A DNA stretch of 10,622 bases from an uncultured Spirochaetales bacterium (GTDB lineage Bacteria; Spirochaetota; Spirochaetia; Sphaerochaetales; Sphaerochaetaceae), in contig CAKQJZ010000071.1 in assembly GCA_934247875.1 (NCBI GenBank), positions 1 to 10,622 on the forward strand, written 5' to 3'. The position numbers were made by a program, and so were the translations under genes. A model generated the notes under the pieces. That model was not told the origin of the DNA and did no database searches. It saw nothing but the letters and a program-made list of their open reading frames with translations. Within the stretch, counting starts at the first letter, position 1. Each line of letters opens with the position of its first letter. Of this stretch, positions 1-6,187 are shown in pieces.

Positions 1-142
1 TTATTACATGAGTATTTGTTATTGCTGGAATATTTCATTTGAGACATCTATGGAAATATTCTTTTGAGACGCACAATCCTTGCTCCTATCACTCTGCAGT
101 TATTGACATTAAGCGCTATCTTGACCAATCTATTTGTACCGA

Positions 143-206
143 CCATCTCTTTTCTCCTTTTTGGTTTTTTTGCAATTACACAATAAAAGAAAAGAGATGG
201 CTTTTT
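143..206 (+). terminator. Inverted repeat with T-run, possible terminator
   Basis: Perfect 13-bp arms (143-155 and 188-200, ccatctcttttct / agaaaagagatgg) enclose a 32-base T-rich loop. On the plus strand the right arm is followed by CTTTTTC. This could terminate a rightward transcript entering from the left edge. The long loop is unusual for an intrinsic terminator, so a decayed mobile-element end is an alternative. Confidence 0.35.
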
Positions 207-295
207 CAATCAAAACCATCCCTTAATTATTTTCTCTTTCTTCTTATTATTACCCACAACTATGCACGAAGCCTCAATTCTCCTCCTCTTAACGC

Positions 296-345
296 AAAAA
301 AGCTGGTGACTTTCTGCGAATATATAATTGCAGAAGTCATCAGCT
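296..345 (-). terminator. Hairpin with T-run, leftward terminator candidate
   Basis: Arms 301-317 and 330-345 pair over about 16 bp with one mismatch and one bulge, around a 12-base AT loop. On the minus strand the hairpin is followed by TTTTTG. It lies about 150 bases downstream of the stop of the leftward TnpB relic, so it may be that transcript's terminator or part of the element's end. Confidence 0.45.
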
Positions 346-497
346 AAAAAGCGGTTTAGGTTTCCCAAGGGAGAACTTCATTCCCATTGTTTAATATGCA
401 CTTTCTAATCTGCTTTTCACGTACTCCAACGGCTGAAGCACATTGGATTCTGGATCTACAAGCGATAAGCGTACCAATAATGGCATCTCATTTTAAC

Positions 498-920
498 TCA
501 GACCACTGAGGCCCGTCCAGCCTCAGTCTTTATAGCACTGTCAATTTCCAAAGAACAGGCTCCACATTTGAATGTCCTTTTTCTGAGATCCTTCATATCA
601 TGCTTTAACGCACCACATCGAGAGCAGGTCTGATAACGTCAGGAATGTCTTGAGCCCGAAATCCATTCCAACCTCATATCTCATATCTCTTATCCCTGTT
701 CTCACCCATGGTGATAGGAGTATCTGCAATCATGAATAGAAATTCATTTCTCTTTATCGTCATAGTATGAACTCTGGCAGTCTCAAGGAGGCCATCATAG
801 GAATCCCAGTATCTGTAGATGTGGCCAGAGATTCTGACTCTGCCACCTGGGAGAAACTGATATCTGTTGCATTCTTATATAAAAGTTCTTTTAACCTTGC
901 TTCTATAAGCCCCAAAAGCA
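498..920 (-). pseudogene. TnpB (IS200/IS605 family) relic, frameshifted and internally deleted
   Basis: This is a decayed TnpB, the RNA-guided DNA nuclease encoded by IS200/IS605-type elements. Three blocks can be read on the minus strand in different frames. First, 859-677 gives a beta-barrel-like segment (GGRVRISGHIYRYW, then VHTMTIKRNEF) closed by a stop at 674-676. Second, 675-628 gives the RuvC-I motif EVGMDFGLKTFLTLSD, whose Asp is catalytic in this family. Third, 638-498 gives the C-terminal zinc finger, CSRCG followed by CGAC, and a stop at 498-500. In intact TnpB about 100 or more residues, including the RuvC-II Glu, separate RuvC-I from the zinc finger. Here they abut in different frames, so an internal deletion is likely. 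Weak similarity (KNFYI, NATDISF) extends to about 900, again frameshifted. The product cannot be functional. I see no TnpA. Confidence 0.75.
505..527 (-). other. 8-bp hairpin at TnpB 3' end (possible omega-RNA or right-end remnant)
   Basis: The sequence holds perfect arms ACTGAGGC (505-512) and GCCTCAGT (520-527) around a 7-base loop, overlapping the last codons and stop of the TnpB relic. IS200/IS605 elements carry subterminal hairpins there, and the 3' end of tnpB overlaps the omega-RNA scaffold, so this may be a remnant of that structure. The assignment is inference from position only. Confidence 0.35.
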
Positions 921-1049
921 ACGACTATCTCGGCTAAATATCGTAATCGAAAATGCCCATTATCAGACTAGATCCCGATGTATCTCACCTAAGCCTCGGG
1001 GTATTCAACCCTTCACATGATGTCTACTCGCATCGTCAGCATTGTGAAT

Positions 1050-1070
1050 AAAAAGTGACCCTAAGGTCAC
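1050..1070 (-). terminator. Rho-independent terminator of the mazG-fic transcript
   Basis: Arms GTGACC and GGTCAC (1055-1060 and 1065-1070) with a 4-base loop form a hairpin that A-T and G-T pairs extend to about 9 bp. On the minus strand it is followed by a run of five T. It begins 6 bases after the fic stop codon, as expected for the end of the leftward operon. Confidence 0.85.
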
Positions 1071-1075
1071 CTTAA

Positions 1076-1846
1076 TCAGTCATCGTTTATAGGAAGCACT
1101 ATCTCTTCCAGGAGTCCTATCAACGCTTGATAGTCTCCATCGATAGCTGTAATCGAAGCCTCTAAAAGATAATCAGGATCAACTTCAGCCCAGCCAATTG
1201 AGTAGCCTGCGCGCTTTGCAATAAGCGTCAGAAACAGTCTGATTACTCTGCCGTTTCCATCGATGAATGGATGGATCAGCTCAAGCTCGCTCATAAAGAA
1301 CGCAAGCTCATTGATAAAGTCATCAGCGTCATCGAAGTTCTTGAGATAATCAGATGAAGCAAGACCTTTGAAAATCTCATCCAGAGCACGTGAGATAGAC
1401 TCAGGCTTCATAAACTCTGTGCGCTTGCTTGCGTTTGCAACTCTTATCTCTCCTGCCCATGGATAAACATCTGAGAACATAGTCTTATGGAGAGAGAAGA
1501 AAGACTCAAGAGATGGCACAAACTCATCATCTTCAGCAAAAAGCTCTGCAGTTCTGATTGTAGAGAGAGTCTTATCGACATTCTTCAAAATAGCTTTATC
1601 GTGGATATCAAAATTATTAACTAAGCACTTAGTGCCAGGATAAAATGGAGTCTTCGGATCAAAGGAAGCCTTAACATAGATAAGATTATTTCTCTGAAGA
1701 TAATCCTCAATAGCTGCGTCTGCTGTGATATCTTCATCAAGAATATCGCGATATACTTCCTCTTCGCCATCGTTCATCTCAGAGCCTTCGCTCTCAAGAG
1801 TGAACCTAAGGTAGCCAACACATGAAGATAAATGGCCACTTTTCAT
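1076..1846 (-). CDS. Fic family protein (adenylyltransferase) with N-terminal VbhA-like inhibitory segment
   Basis: Fic enzymes transfer AMP from ATP to hydroxyl side chains of target proteins; small bacterial ones can act as toxins, for example on gyrase or topoisomerase IV. Here the full motif HPFIDGNGRVIR is at residues 192-203 (catalytic H192, phosphate-binding R200 and R203), preceded by the family's YPG...L.N block (69-78) and DVYPWAGEIR (126-135). The first 52 residues resemble VbhA-type antitoxins: a T-x3-E-G motif (T16, E20, G21) and an acidic helical stretch ending in a D-I-T-x-D-x-A-I pattern. In that family the Glu blocks ATP binding by contacting the second Arg, so the protein is probably self-inhibited (class II layout). 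The ATG start is supported by GAGGTGA at 1862-1856 inside the end of the upstream mazG-like gene, whose stop is one base away, implying translational coupling. Target unknown. Confidence 0.92.
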   Translation of the reverse strand: MKSGHLSSCVGYLRFTLESEGSEMNDGEEEVYRDILDEDITADAAIEDYLQRNNLIYVKASFDPKTPFYPGTKCLVNNFDIHDKAILKNVDKTLSTIRTAELFAEDDEFVPSLESFFSLHKTMFSDVYPWAGEIRVANASKRTEFMKPESISRALDEIFKGLASSDYLKNFDDADDFINELAFFMSELELIHPFIDGNGRVIRLFLTLIAKRAGYSIGWAEVDPDYLLEASITAIDGDYQALIGLLEEIVLPINDD

Positions 1847-1847
1847 A

Positions 1848-2204
1848 TTATGCTTTCACCTCACATTGTGCTTTCAGCACATTATACTTCTCCTTAGACC
1901 CTTTGCTGAGCTCTACAGGATATTTCTTCGCATTCTTCTCAATCTTAGATAAGACTATCTCATCTAAATCGAGGTCAACTGCATCTGCAAATAAGATAAC
2001 ATATGAAAGTATGCCAGCAAGCTCTTCTGCCATCTCAGCCTTGCCTCTGGCAACAGCCTCATCACTATCCTTCCATTGGAACAATTCTAATAGCTCTGAA
2101 GCTTCAAGCGATATAGACAGAGCTAGATCTTTGGGGTTATGAAACTGCCTCCAGTCTCTCTCATCCCTGAAATCAAGAACCCTCTTTATCGTTTCTGCTC
2201 TCAT
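1848..2204 (-). CDS. MazG-like nucleotide pyrophosphohydrolase
   Basis: The product is a small single-domain member of the all-alpha NTP pyrophosphatase group, which hydrolyses (d)NTPs to monophosphate and pyrophosphate. The N-terminus (FRDERDW, FHNPKDLA, then LEASELLELFQW at 33-44) fits the MazG-like dNTPase subfamily and supplies the first metal-binding helix (E34, E37). The second helix, at 60-64, reads EELAG where the family usually has EELAD, so the metal-binding Asp of the E-x-x-D motif is Gly64 (codon GGC at 2013-2015, one base from Asp). This could lower or abolish activity. At 118 residues the length is normal. The ATG fits family N-termini but has no Shine-Dalgarno. A weak TAACAT at 2219-2214 would start the mRNA almost at the ATG. 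It is the first gene of a two-gene operon with fic. Confidence 0.88.
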   Translation of the reverse strand: MRAETIKRVLDFRDERDWRQFHNPKDLALSISLEASELLELFQWKDSDEAVARGKAEMAEELAGILSYVILFADAVDLDLDEIVLSKIEKNAKKYPVELSKGSKEKYNVLKAQCEVKA

Positions 2205-2312
2205 ATAGAAAGAATGTTACTAAATATACTTTACGAAAGCAAGCATACGCTCCGTGTCATTAAACTAAGACTAAATCGCATTCAGGCATATCATCTATGA
2301 CTTATTAAATTA

Positions 2313-2345
2313 TCTATTTACGAATAGTCTATTTATGAATAGAAT
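2313..2345 (+). promoter_or_regulatory. Tandem-palindrome operator overlapping the ATPase promoter
   Basis: Two adjacent 15-base units, 2313-2327 and 2328-2342, differ at one base. Each contains the palindrome CTATT-N4-AATAG. A promoter fits inside them: TTTACG (2317-2322), 17 bases, TAGAAT (2340-2345, 5 of 6 to consensus). A repressor or the ATPase product bound to the repeats would block it. The predicted mRNA start is near 2352, leaving a 14-base leader that carries AGAGAG (2353-2358). The regulatory role is inferred. Confidence 0.6.
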
Positions 2346-2365
2346 AAAATAAAGAGAGAAATGAT

Positions 2366-3730
2366 ATGTTTTTGAAAAGAGATAAAGAATTAACGCTTCT
2401 TGATGCTTTCTATGCAGCTGCAAACAGCACAGCTGCCATAGTTTATGGAATTAGACAGATTGGAAAATCTTCATTGCTTATGAAGTCAGTGGAAGACAGA
2501 GAAAATGTTTTGTACTACGAGTGCCTAGATGCTCCAGTTGAAGAGAATCTTGTACACTTGGCAAAGAAAGCCAGCATGCAACTGCGAATTCCTGTTCTTG
2601 CAGCAGAAGACATCATCTCTTTTTTCGATAGTCTAAAGTCCTTCAATCGTAATTTCATAATAATACTTGACGAATACCAGTACTTGAAAAGGAATATTTC
2701 AAAGGGCAATATGGATTCCTATCTTCAGGTTATCATTGACTCAATCAAGAATACAGGAATCAAAATTGTCTTATGCGGCTCTTATGTAACAGACATGAAG
2801 GAGCTATTGGATGAAGATAATCCTCTATTCAATCGTTTCCAGCTCATATTGCATTTGAAAGAATTAGATTATCTAGATTCATCAGCCTTCTACCCTGGAA
2901 TCTCTTCTTATGAAAAGGCAGCATTCTACAGCGTGTTTGGAGGACATCCCAATGCATTGTCGATGCTGGATGAAAAGCTGTCTCTTGAAGAGAATGTCAA
3001 GAGACTATTTCTCCAGGATAATGCGCCTCTTCGATTTTATCTTGAATTCAGTCTTTTCAAAGAACTAAGGAAAGCACAGGGAGCAAATGCTGTAATGGAT
3101 ATACTAAAGAACTCAAAACTACGCTTTAGTGAAATTAGCCAAAGAATAAAAGGAATAGAAGAGAAGAATCTTCTTAGACAGCTGAATGTGCTTATCGATA
3201 TAGAAGCTGTAGAAAAAGAATCTCCGATAAACGACCATGGAGATAGAAAAAAAACCTTCTATATGATTTCTAACAACCTTGTCAGATTTTATTACACATA
3301 TGTATTCTCATACAAGGAAGAGCTCAGAAGACTTGGCCCTGATACGTTCTATCGTATGTATATCCAGCCCAGCATCAACACATTTATCAGCTACAGAGTT
3401 GAAGGCATAGCACGTTCTTATTTTTCTAGATTGGCCAAGACCAATGACCTTGGTGATATCTACAACATAGGCACATATTGGTATGATGATAAGAAAAGAA
3501 AAAGAAATGGTGAATTTGACTGCGTTCTCAAAAGAAAAGATTCCTTCGATATATATGAAGTTAAGTATTTAGCTAAGCCTTTGTCTCTAGCTCTTATGAG
3601 AGAAGAAATAAAGAAAATAAGAGATATAAAAGATCTCAAAATAAGAAAGATTGGATTCATCTCGTTTTCTGGGTTTGAAGAGAAGATGAAAGATGTAGAT
3701 CAAATCTCTGGAGATGACATCTACTTATAA
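2366..3730 (+). CDS. DUF234-type ATPase (AAA/STAND-like ATPase with C-terminal PD-(D/E)XK fold)
   Basis: The product is a member of the archaeal/bacterial ATPase_2 plus DUF234 family (MNS clade). Residues 1-200 hold the P-loop ATPase: Walker A GIRQIGKSS (28-36, K34), Walker B FIIILDEYQ (97-105, D102 and E103) and a sensor-like CGSY (137-140). Residues 240-300 look like a winged helix. The C-terminal 340-454 is the DUF234 restriction-endonuclease-like domain, with EFD (383-385) and EVKY (398-401) supplying the acidic and Lys residues expected at its active site. At 454 residues it is full length. The ATG has AGAGAG seven bases upstream. The gene stands alone under its own repeat-containing promoter and diverges from mazG-fic. 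The family's biological role is not settled; expansion in mobile or defence regions is known. The substrate is unknown. Confidence 0.9.
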   Translation: MFLKRDKELTLLDAFYAAANSTAAIVYGIRQIGKSSLLMKSVEDRENVLYYECLDAPVEENLVHLAKKASMQLRIPVLAAEDIISFFDSLKSFNRNFIIILDEYQYLKRNISKGNMDSYLQVIIDSIKNTGIKIVLCGSYVTDMKELLDEDNPLFNRFQLILHLKELDYLDSSAFYPGISSYEKAAFYSVFGGHPNALSMLDEKLSLEENVKRLFLQDNAPLRFYLEFSLFKELRKAQGANAVMDILKNSKLRFSEISQRIKGIEEKNLLRQLNVLIDIEAVEKESPINDHGDRKKTFYMISNNLVRFYYTYVFSYKEELRRLGPDTFYRMYIQPSINTFISYRVEGIARSYFSRLAKTNDLGDIYNIGTYWYDDKKRKRNGEFDCVLKRKDSFDIYEVKYLAKPLSLALMREEIKKIRDIKDLKIRKIGFISFSGFEEKMKDVDQISGDDIYL

Positions 3731-3774
3731 GAAAGTTTTCCGTACCACGAAAAAATGAATGTCTGTCCTATGTT

Positions 3775-3815
3775 TGTACAATGTATGTACAATGTTGTAT
3801 AATGTATGTAGAATT
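3775..3815 (+). promoter_or_regulatory. Promoter of the AlbA_2 gene embedded in four phased TGTANAAT repeats
   Basis: TGTACAATG occurs at 3775-3783 and 3786-3794, TGTATAATG at 3796-3804 and TGTAGAATT at 3807-3815. The spacings are 11, 10 and 11 bases, close to one helical turn, so all copies face one side of the DNA. The third copy contains a perfect TATAAT (3798-3803). With TGTACA at 3775-3780 it forms a promoter with 17-base spacing. A protein binding the array would cover the whole promoter. The downstream gene belongs to a family of putative regulators, so autoregulation is plausible but inferred. Confidence 0.65.
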
Positions 3816-3834
3816 CAATTCATAGGAGTTTCTC

Positions 3835-5244
3835 ATGAAGATATCTGAGTTGTTTCCAGAAGTTGCTGCAGAAGACCTTTTGTATGAGTTCAAGTCAATA
3901 TTGAACCCTGATGAACCCAACAAATGGGCCAAAACAATTGTTGGATTTGCAAATACTGAAAAAGGAGGAACTCTCTTTGTTGGTGTTTCTGATGAAGGAG
4001 AAGCCTTTGGCTTGAATTTTGCAGAAATCGACAGAACCAAGAACTTGATTGCTAAGATAAATGATCGAGCAATTTTTCCTCATGCAAAGATAAAATATAG
4101 TCTAAAGGGTATCGATGATTCTGCTGAGCGCTTTGTTCTTTGTGTTAAGGTTGAATCTTCAGAATCGATTGTCAGATACAGAAAAGGAGATTATAGCGAG
4201 ATTTTATATATAAGAGGAGACGGCAATTCAACACCAGCAAATCCTGAAGATATTATAGCCTTAGCAAAAAGACACTATGGCGTAGACAATGAAACAACAG
4301 CCATAAAATATGATGAAAAGAATTGGAAAGCTTATTTGGACTTATGTAGATGTTACAGAAAAGAGTTCTCTATACCTTCAAGGAAAGAACTTCAAAACGA
4401 AGAGATAATAGCTGCAGATGACTCTGTAAAATCCGGTTTTCTGATGTTCTGCGATAAATATGATGGTGATGATACTCTGATTTGCTGTCGACTTTGGAAA
4501 GGCATGAACAAAGTTGGGACTTTGCTTGATAGTGCCAGATTCAAGGGTCCTATTCCTGTAGTTTTTGAGAATACTGTTAATTTCTTAGAGAGAAACACAA
4601 AAACAGGATGGAGAAAAATCTCTAATGGAGGACGCGAAGATATTAGGTCGTACCCCCAGAATGCTATTCGAGAAGCACTTGTAAATGCAATTGCTCATCG
4701 TGATTATTCACTCCAAGGAACGCAGATTGATGTAGACATCTTTAATAACAGAATTGAAATTGTCTCACCAGGCTCTTGGCTTTTGCCAATGGGATATGCT
4801 GAATATCCAGTAGGTACAATTCCATCTATCAGAAGAAATTCAATTATTTCCGCAGCTTTGGATGTTGCTTCTTTAATGGAACGTGGAGGTGCCGGGTTCT
4901 TGACAATGATAGAATCCTATAAAGGATATTCTATGGAGCTGCAGCCTGTTGTATCTATATATCCAGGATTCTTGAAATTGACATTGTTCGATTTATTGTA
5001 CGAAGAGGAAGAGATTGCCAAAGAAATCACATACTCTACAAAACAAGAAGATACACTATTATTCTTAAAGAAAAATGGCCCAATGAAAGTTAAAGACCTT
5101 CAGGCTGAATTATCATATACCAACAGAACAAGGTTTCTAAATGATGTAATAAATCCATTGATTGATTCTGGTGTAATCTACCGAGATGGAAGCACTAAAT
5201 CGCCTAAAGCAATGATAAAGCTCACTCAAAAAAGAAGATCATAA
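3835..5244 (+). CDS. AlbA_2 (Schlafen-like) domain / HATPase_c_4 putative transcriptional regulator
   Basis: The domain order matches the family annotated as ATP-binding putative DNA-binding proteins (AlbA_2 plus HATPase_c_4). Residues 15-145 are the AlbA_2 domain: YEFKSIL (17-23), GFANTEKGGTLFVGVSD (37-53), then LYIRGDGNSTPANPEDI (124-140), the usual end of the domain. Residues 272-390 hold the GHKL-type ATPase remnant, with YPQNAIREALVNAIAHRDYS (273-292) containing the N-box-like E280/N284 and the IEIVSPG strand (307-313). Residues 404-465 form a C-terminal winged helix. At 469 residues it is complete. The start has AGGAG (3824-3828) six bases upstream. It heads an operon with the CPBP gene and has its own promoter 104 bases behind the ATPase gene. 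In other proteins AlbA_2-like Schlafen cores act on RNA or DNA; activity here is unknown. Confidence 0.9.
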   Translation: MKISELFPEVAAEDLLYEFKSILNPDEPNKWAKTIVGFANTEKGGTLFVGVSDEGEAFGLNFAEIDRTKNLIAKINDRAIFPHAKIKYSLKGIDDSAERFVLCVKVESSESIVRYRKGDYSEILYIRGDGNSTPANPEDIIALAKRHYGVDNETTAIKYDEKNWKAYLDLCRCYRKEFSIPSRKELQNEEIIAADDSVKSGFLMFCDKYDGDDTLICCRLWKGMNKVGTLLDSARFKGPIPVVFENTVNFLERNTKTGWRKISNGGREDIRSYPQNAIREALVNAIAHRDYSLQGTQIDVDIFNNRIEIVSPGSWLLPMGYAEYPVGTIPSIRRNSIISAALDVASLMERGGAGFLTMIESYKGYSMELQPVVSIYPGFLKLTLFDLLYEEEEIAKEITYSTKQEDTLLFLKKNGPMKVKDLQAELSYTNRTRFLNDVINPLIDSGVIYRDGSTKSPKAMIKLTQKRRS

Positions 5245-5261
5245 ATTTCCGAGGTTTGAAA

Positions 5262-6104
5262 ATGAGTATCAAGAGAATAATCGGCTGCATATTAGCAGCA
5301 ATATCAATACTGGTTGTTTGCCAGCTTTTAGCTTTATCGTTTGCAAGATTGCTTGCACTTATAAAGGTGCCAGCAGTAGTATGCAATATCATAGCTGGAG
5401 CATTATATCTTGGCTCTGTATATTGTGTTCTGAGTCTAATAATCAGGAAAGTTCTAAAAGAGGATCTCGCAGAATATGGAATACCAAAGATGAACATAAA
5501 GCTACGTTGGATAATTGTTGCATTCTTGCTTCCATTATCAGTTCAATGTGTCTACATCTTGTTCTTCAATGGAGAATTCATAAAATCAGAGAAAAGTGCA
5601 AATGATATCTCCTCATCTCTTGCTGCAGGAATAATGTTCATAGGTATTGCAGCAGGATTTGTAGAAGAGATGATCTTCAGAGGAGTGATCCTTAATCTCT
5701 TAAAAGAGAAATGGAATATCTATGTCGCAGTCATTGTTCCTTCTGTACTCTTTGGCATTGTTCATATCATAGGCGCAGATTTCTCAATCGGAAGTTGCTT
5801 GTTGGTAATAGTCGCAGGTACTTTTGTTGGAATCATGTTCTCCATGATTGCAATCGAAAGTGGTTCTGTCTGGAACAGTGGAATCGTGCATGCACTCTGG
5901 AATACTCTCAATTTCGGATTCTTATATATAGGAGAAGAAGCAAACTCTAGCTCATTATTCTCATATATCCTGGAAAGCAAATCATTTGCTATAACTGGTG
6001 GCGAATTTGGGATAGAGTCATCTGTTATATCTCTAATTGGATATATCATCGTGACTCTCATAGCATTTGCCATGATTAAGTCCAAGAAGAACAATAATCT
6101 TTAA
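5262..6104 (+). CDS. CPBP family intramembrane glutamic protease (CAAX/Abi type)
   Basis: The product is a polytopic membrane protein of 280 residues with about seven hydrophobic segments. It carries all three family motifs: EEMIFR (E135, E136, R140), FGIVH (F164, H168) and HALWN (H210, N214). In the CPBP/Rce1 family these Glu, His and Asn residues form the intramembrane active site. Bacterial members are linked to bacteriocin self-immunity, abortive infection or processing of small peptides. I choose ATG 5262 because GAGG (5251-5254) lies seven bases upstream; the in-frame TTG at 5256 is only one base from GAGG. The gene starts 17 bases after the AlbA_2 gene, so the two are very likely co-transcribed. 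The substrate is unknown. Confidence 0.92.
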   Translation: MSIKRIIGCILAAISILVVCQLLALSFARLLALIKVPAVVCNIIAGALYLGSVYCVLSLIIRKVLKEDLAEYGIPKMNIKLRWIIVAFLLPLSVQCVYILFFNGEFIKSEKSANDISSSLAAGIMFIGIAAGFVEEMIFRGVILNLLKEKWNIYVAVIVPSVLFGIVHIIGADFSIGSCLLVIVAGTFVGIMFSMIAIESGSVWNSGIVHALWNTLNFGFLYIGEEANSSSLFSYILESKSFAITGGEFGIESSVISLIGYIIVTLIAFAMIKSKKNNNL

Positions 6105-6114
6105 GCCTCTTAGC

Positions 6115-6166
6115 TATAAAAAACAGGCAACATACAGAAGCTATCCATACATTGCCTTTTTCATTG
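6115..6166. terminator. Bidirectional terminator between the convergent CPBP and surface-protein genes
   Basis: Arms AGGCAA (6125-6130) and TTGCCT (6152-6157) enclose a 21-base loop. On the plus strand the hairpin runs into TTTTTC. On the minus strand it is followed by G and a run of six T. It lies in the 83-base gap between two converging genes, so it can serve both. Confidence 0.75.
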
Positions 6167-6187
6167 GGCTTAGCGCCTATATTAAAC

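Larger units (their letters stand above)
1..497. other. Gene-free stretch with inverted repeats
   Basis: I see no supported gene here. A 102-codon open frame at 39-347 (+) has no ribosome binding site, no recognisable domain and an odd composition (many Ser, Tyr, Phe and Cys), so I do not call it. The stretch holds two imperfect 19-base direct repeats at 27-45 and 52-70 (period 25), an inverted repeat at 143-155/188-200 and a hairpin at 301-345. On the minus strand, 360-480 contains short open stretches just downstream of the TnpB relic that may be its decayed tail or the right end of the element. This part is uncertain. Confidence 0.5.

Noticed and set aside
1..42. Possible tail of a gene from the left edge (frame 1 open to a TGA at 40-42)
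   Set aside because: Fourteen codons open by chance are common in such DNA and nothing recognisable is encoded.
27..70. Two 19-base direct repeats, period 25, considered as a CRISPR or iteron start
   Set aside because: Only two copies with several mismatches; no array, cas gene or replication gene nearby.
39..347. 102-codon plus-strand open frame
   Set aside because: No ribosome binding site, no recognisable domain, and its end lies inside a hairpin; composition looks like chance translation of AT-rich non-coding DNA.
1822..2142. Plus-strand 106-codon frame opposite the mazG-like gene
   Set aside because: Antisense shadow; Ser-rich composition mirrors the Leu/Glu codons of the real gene.
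3735..3755. Hairpin-like TTTTC / GAAAA after the DUF234 ATPase
   Set aside because: Five weak AT-rich pairs with no T-run; not a credible terminator.
5256..5261. TTG start for the CPBP gene
   Set aside because: Only one base from GAGG; ATG 5262 has correct spacing.
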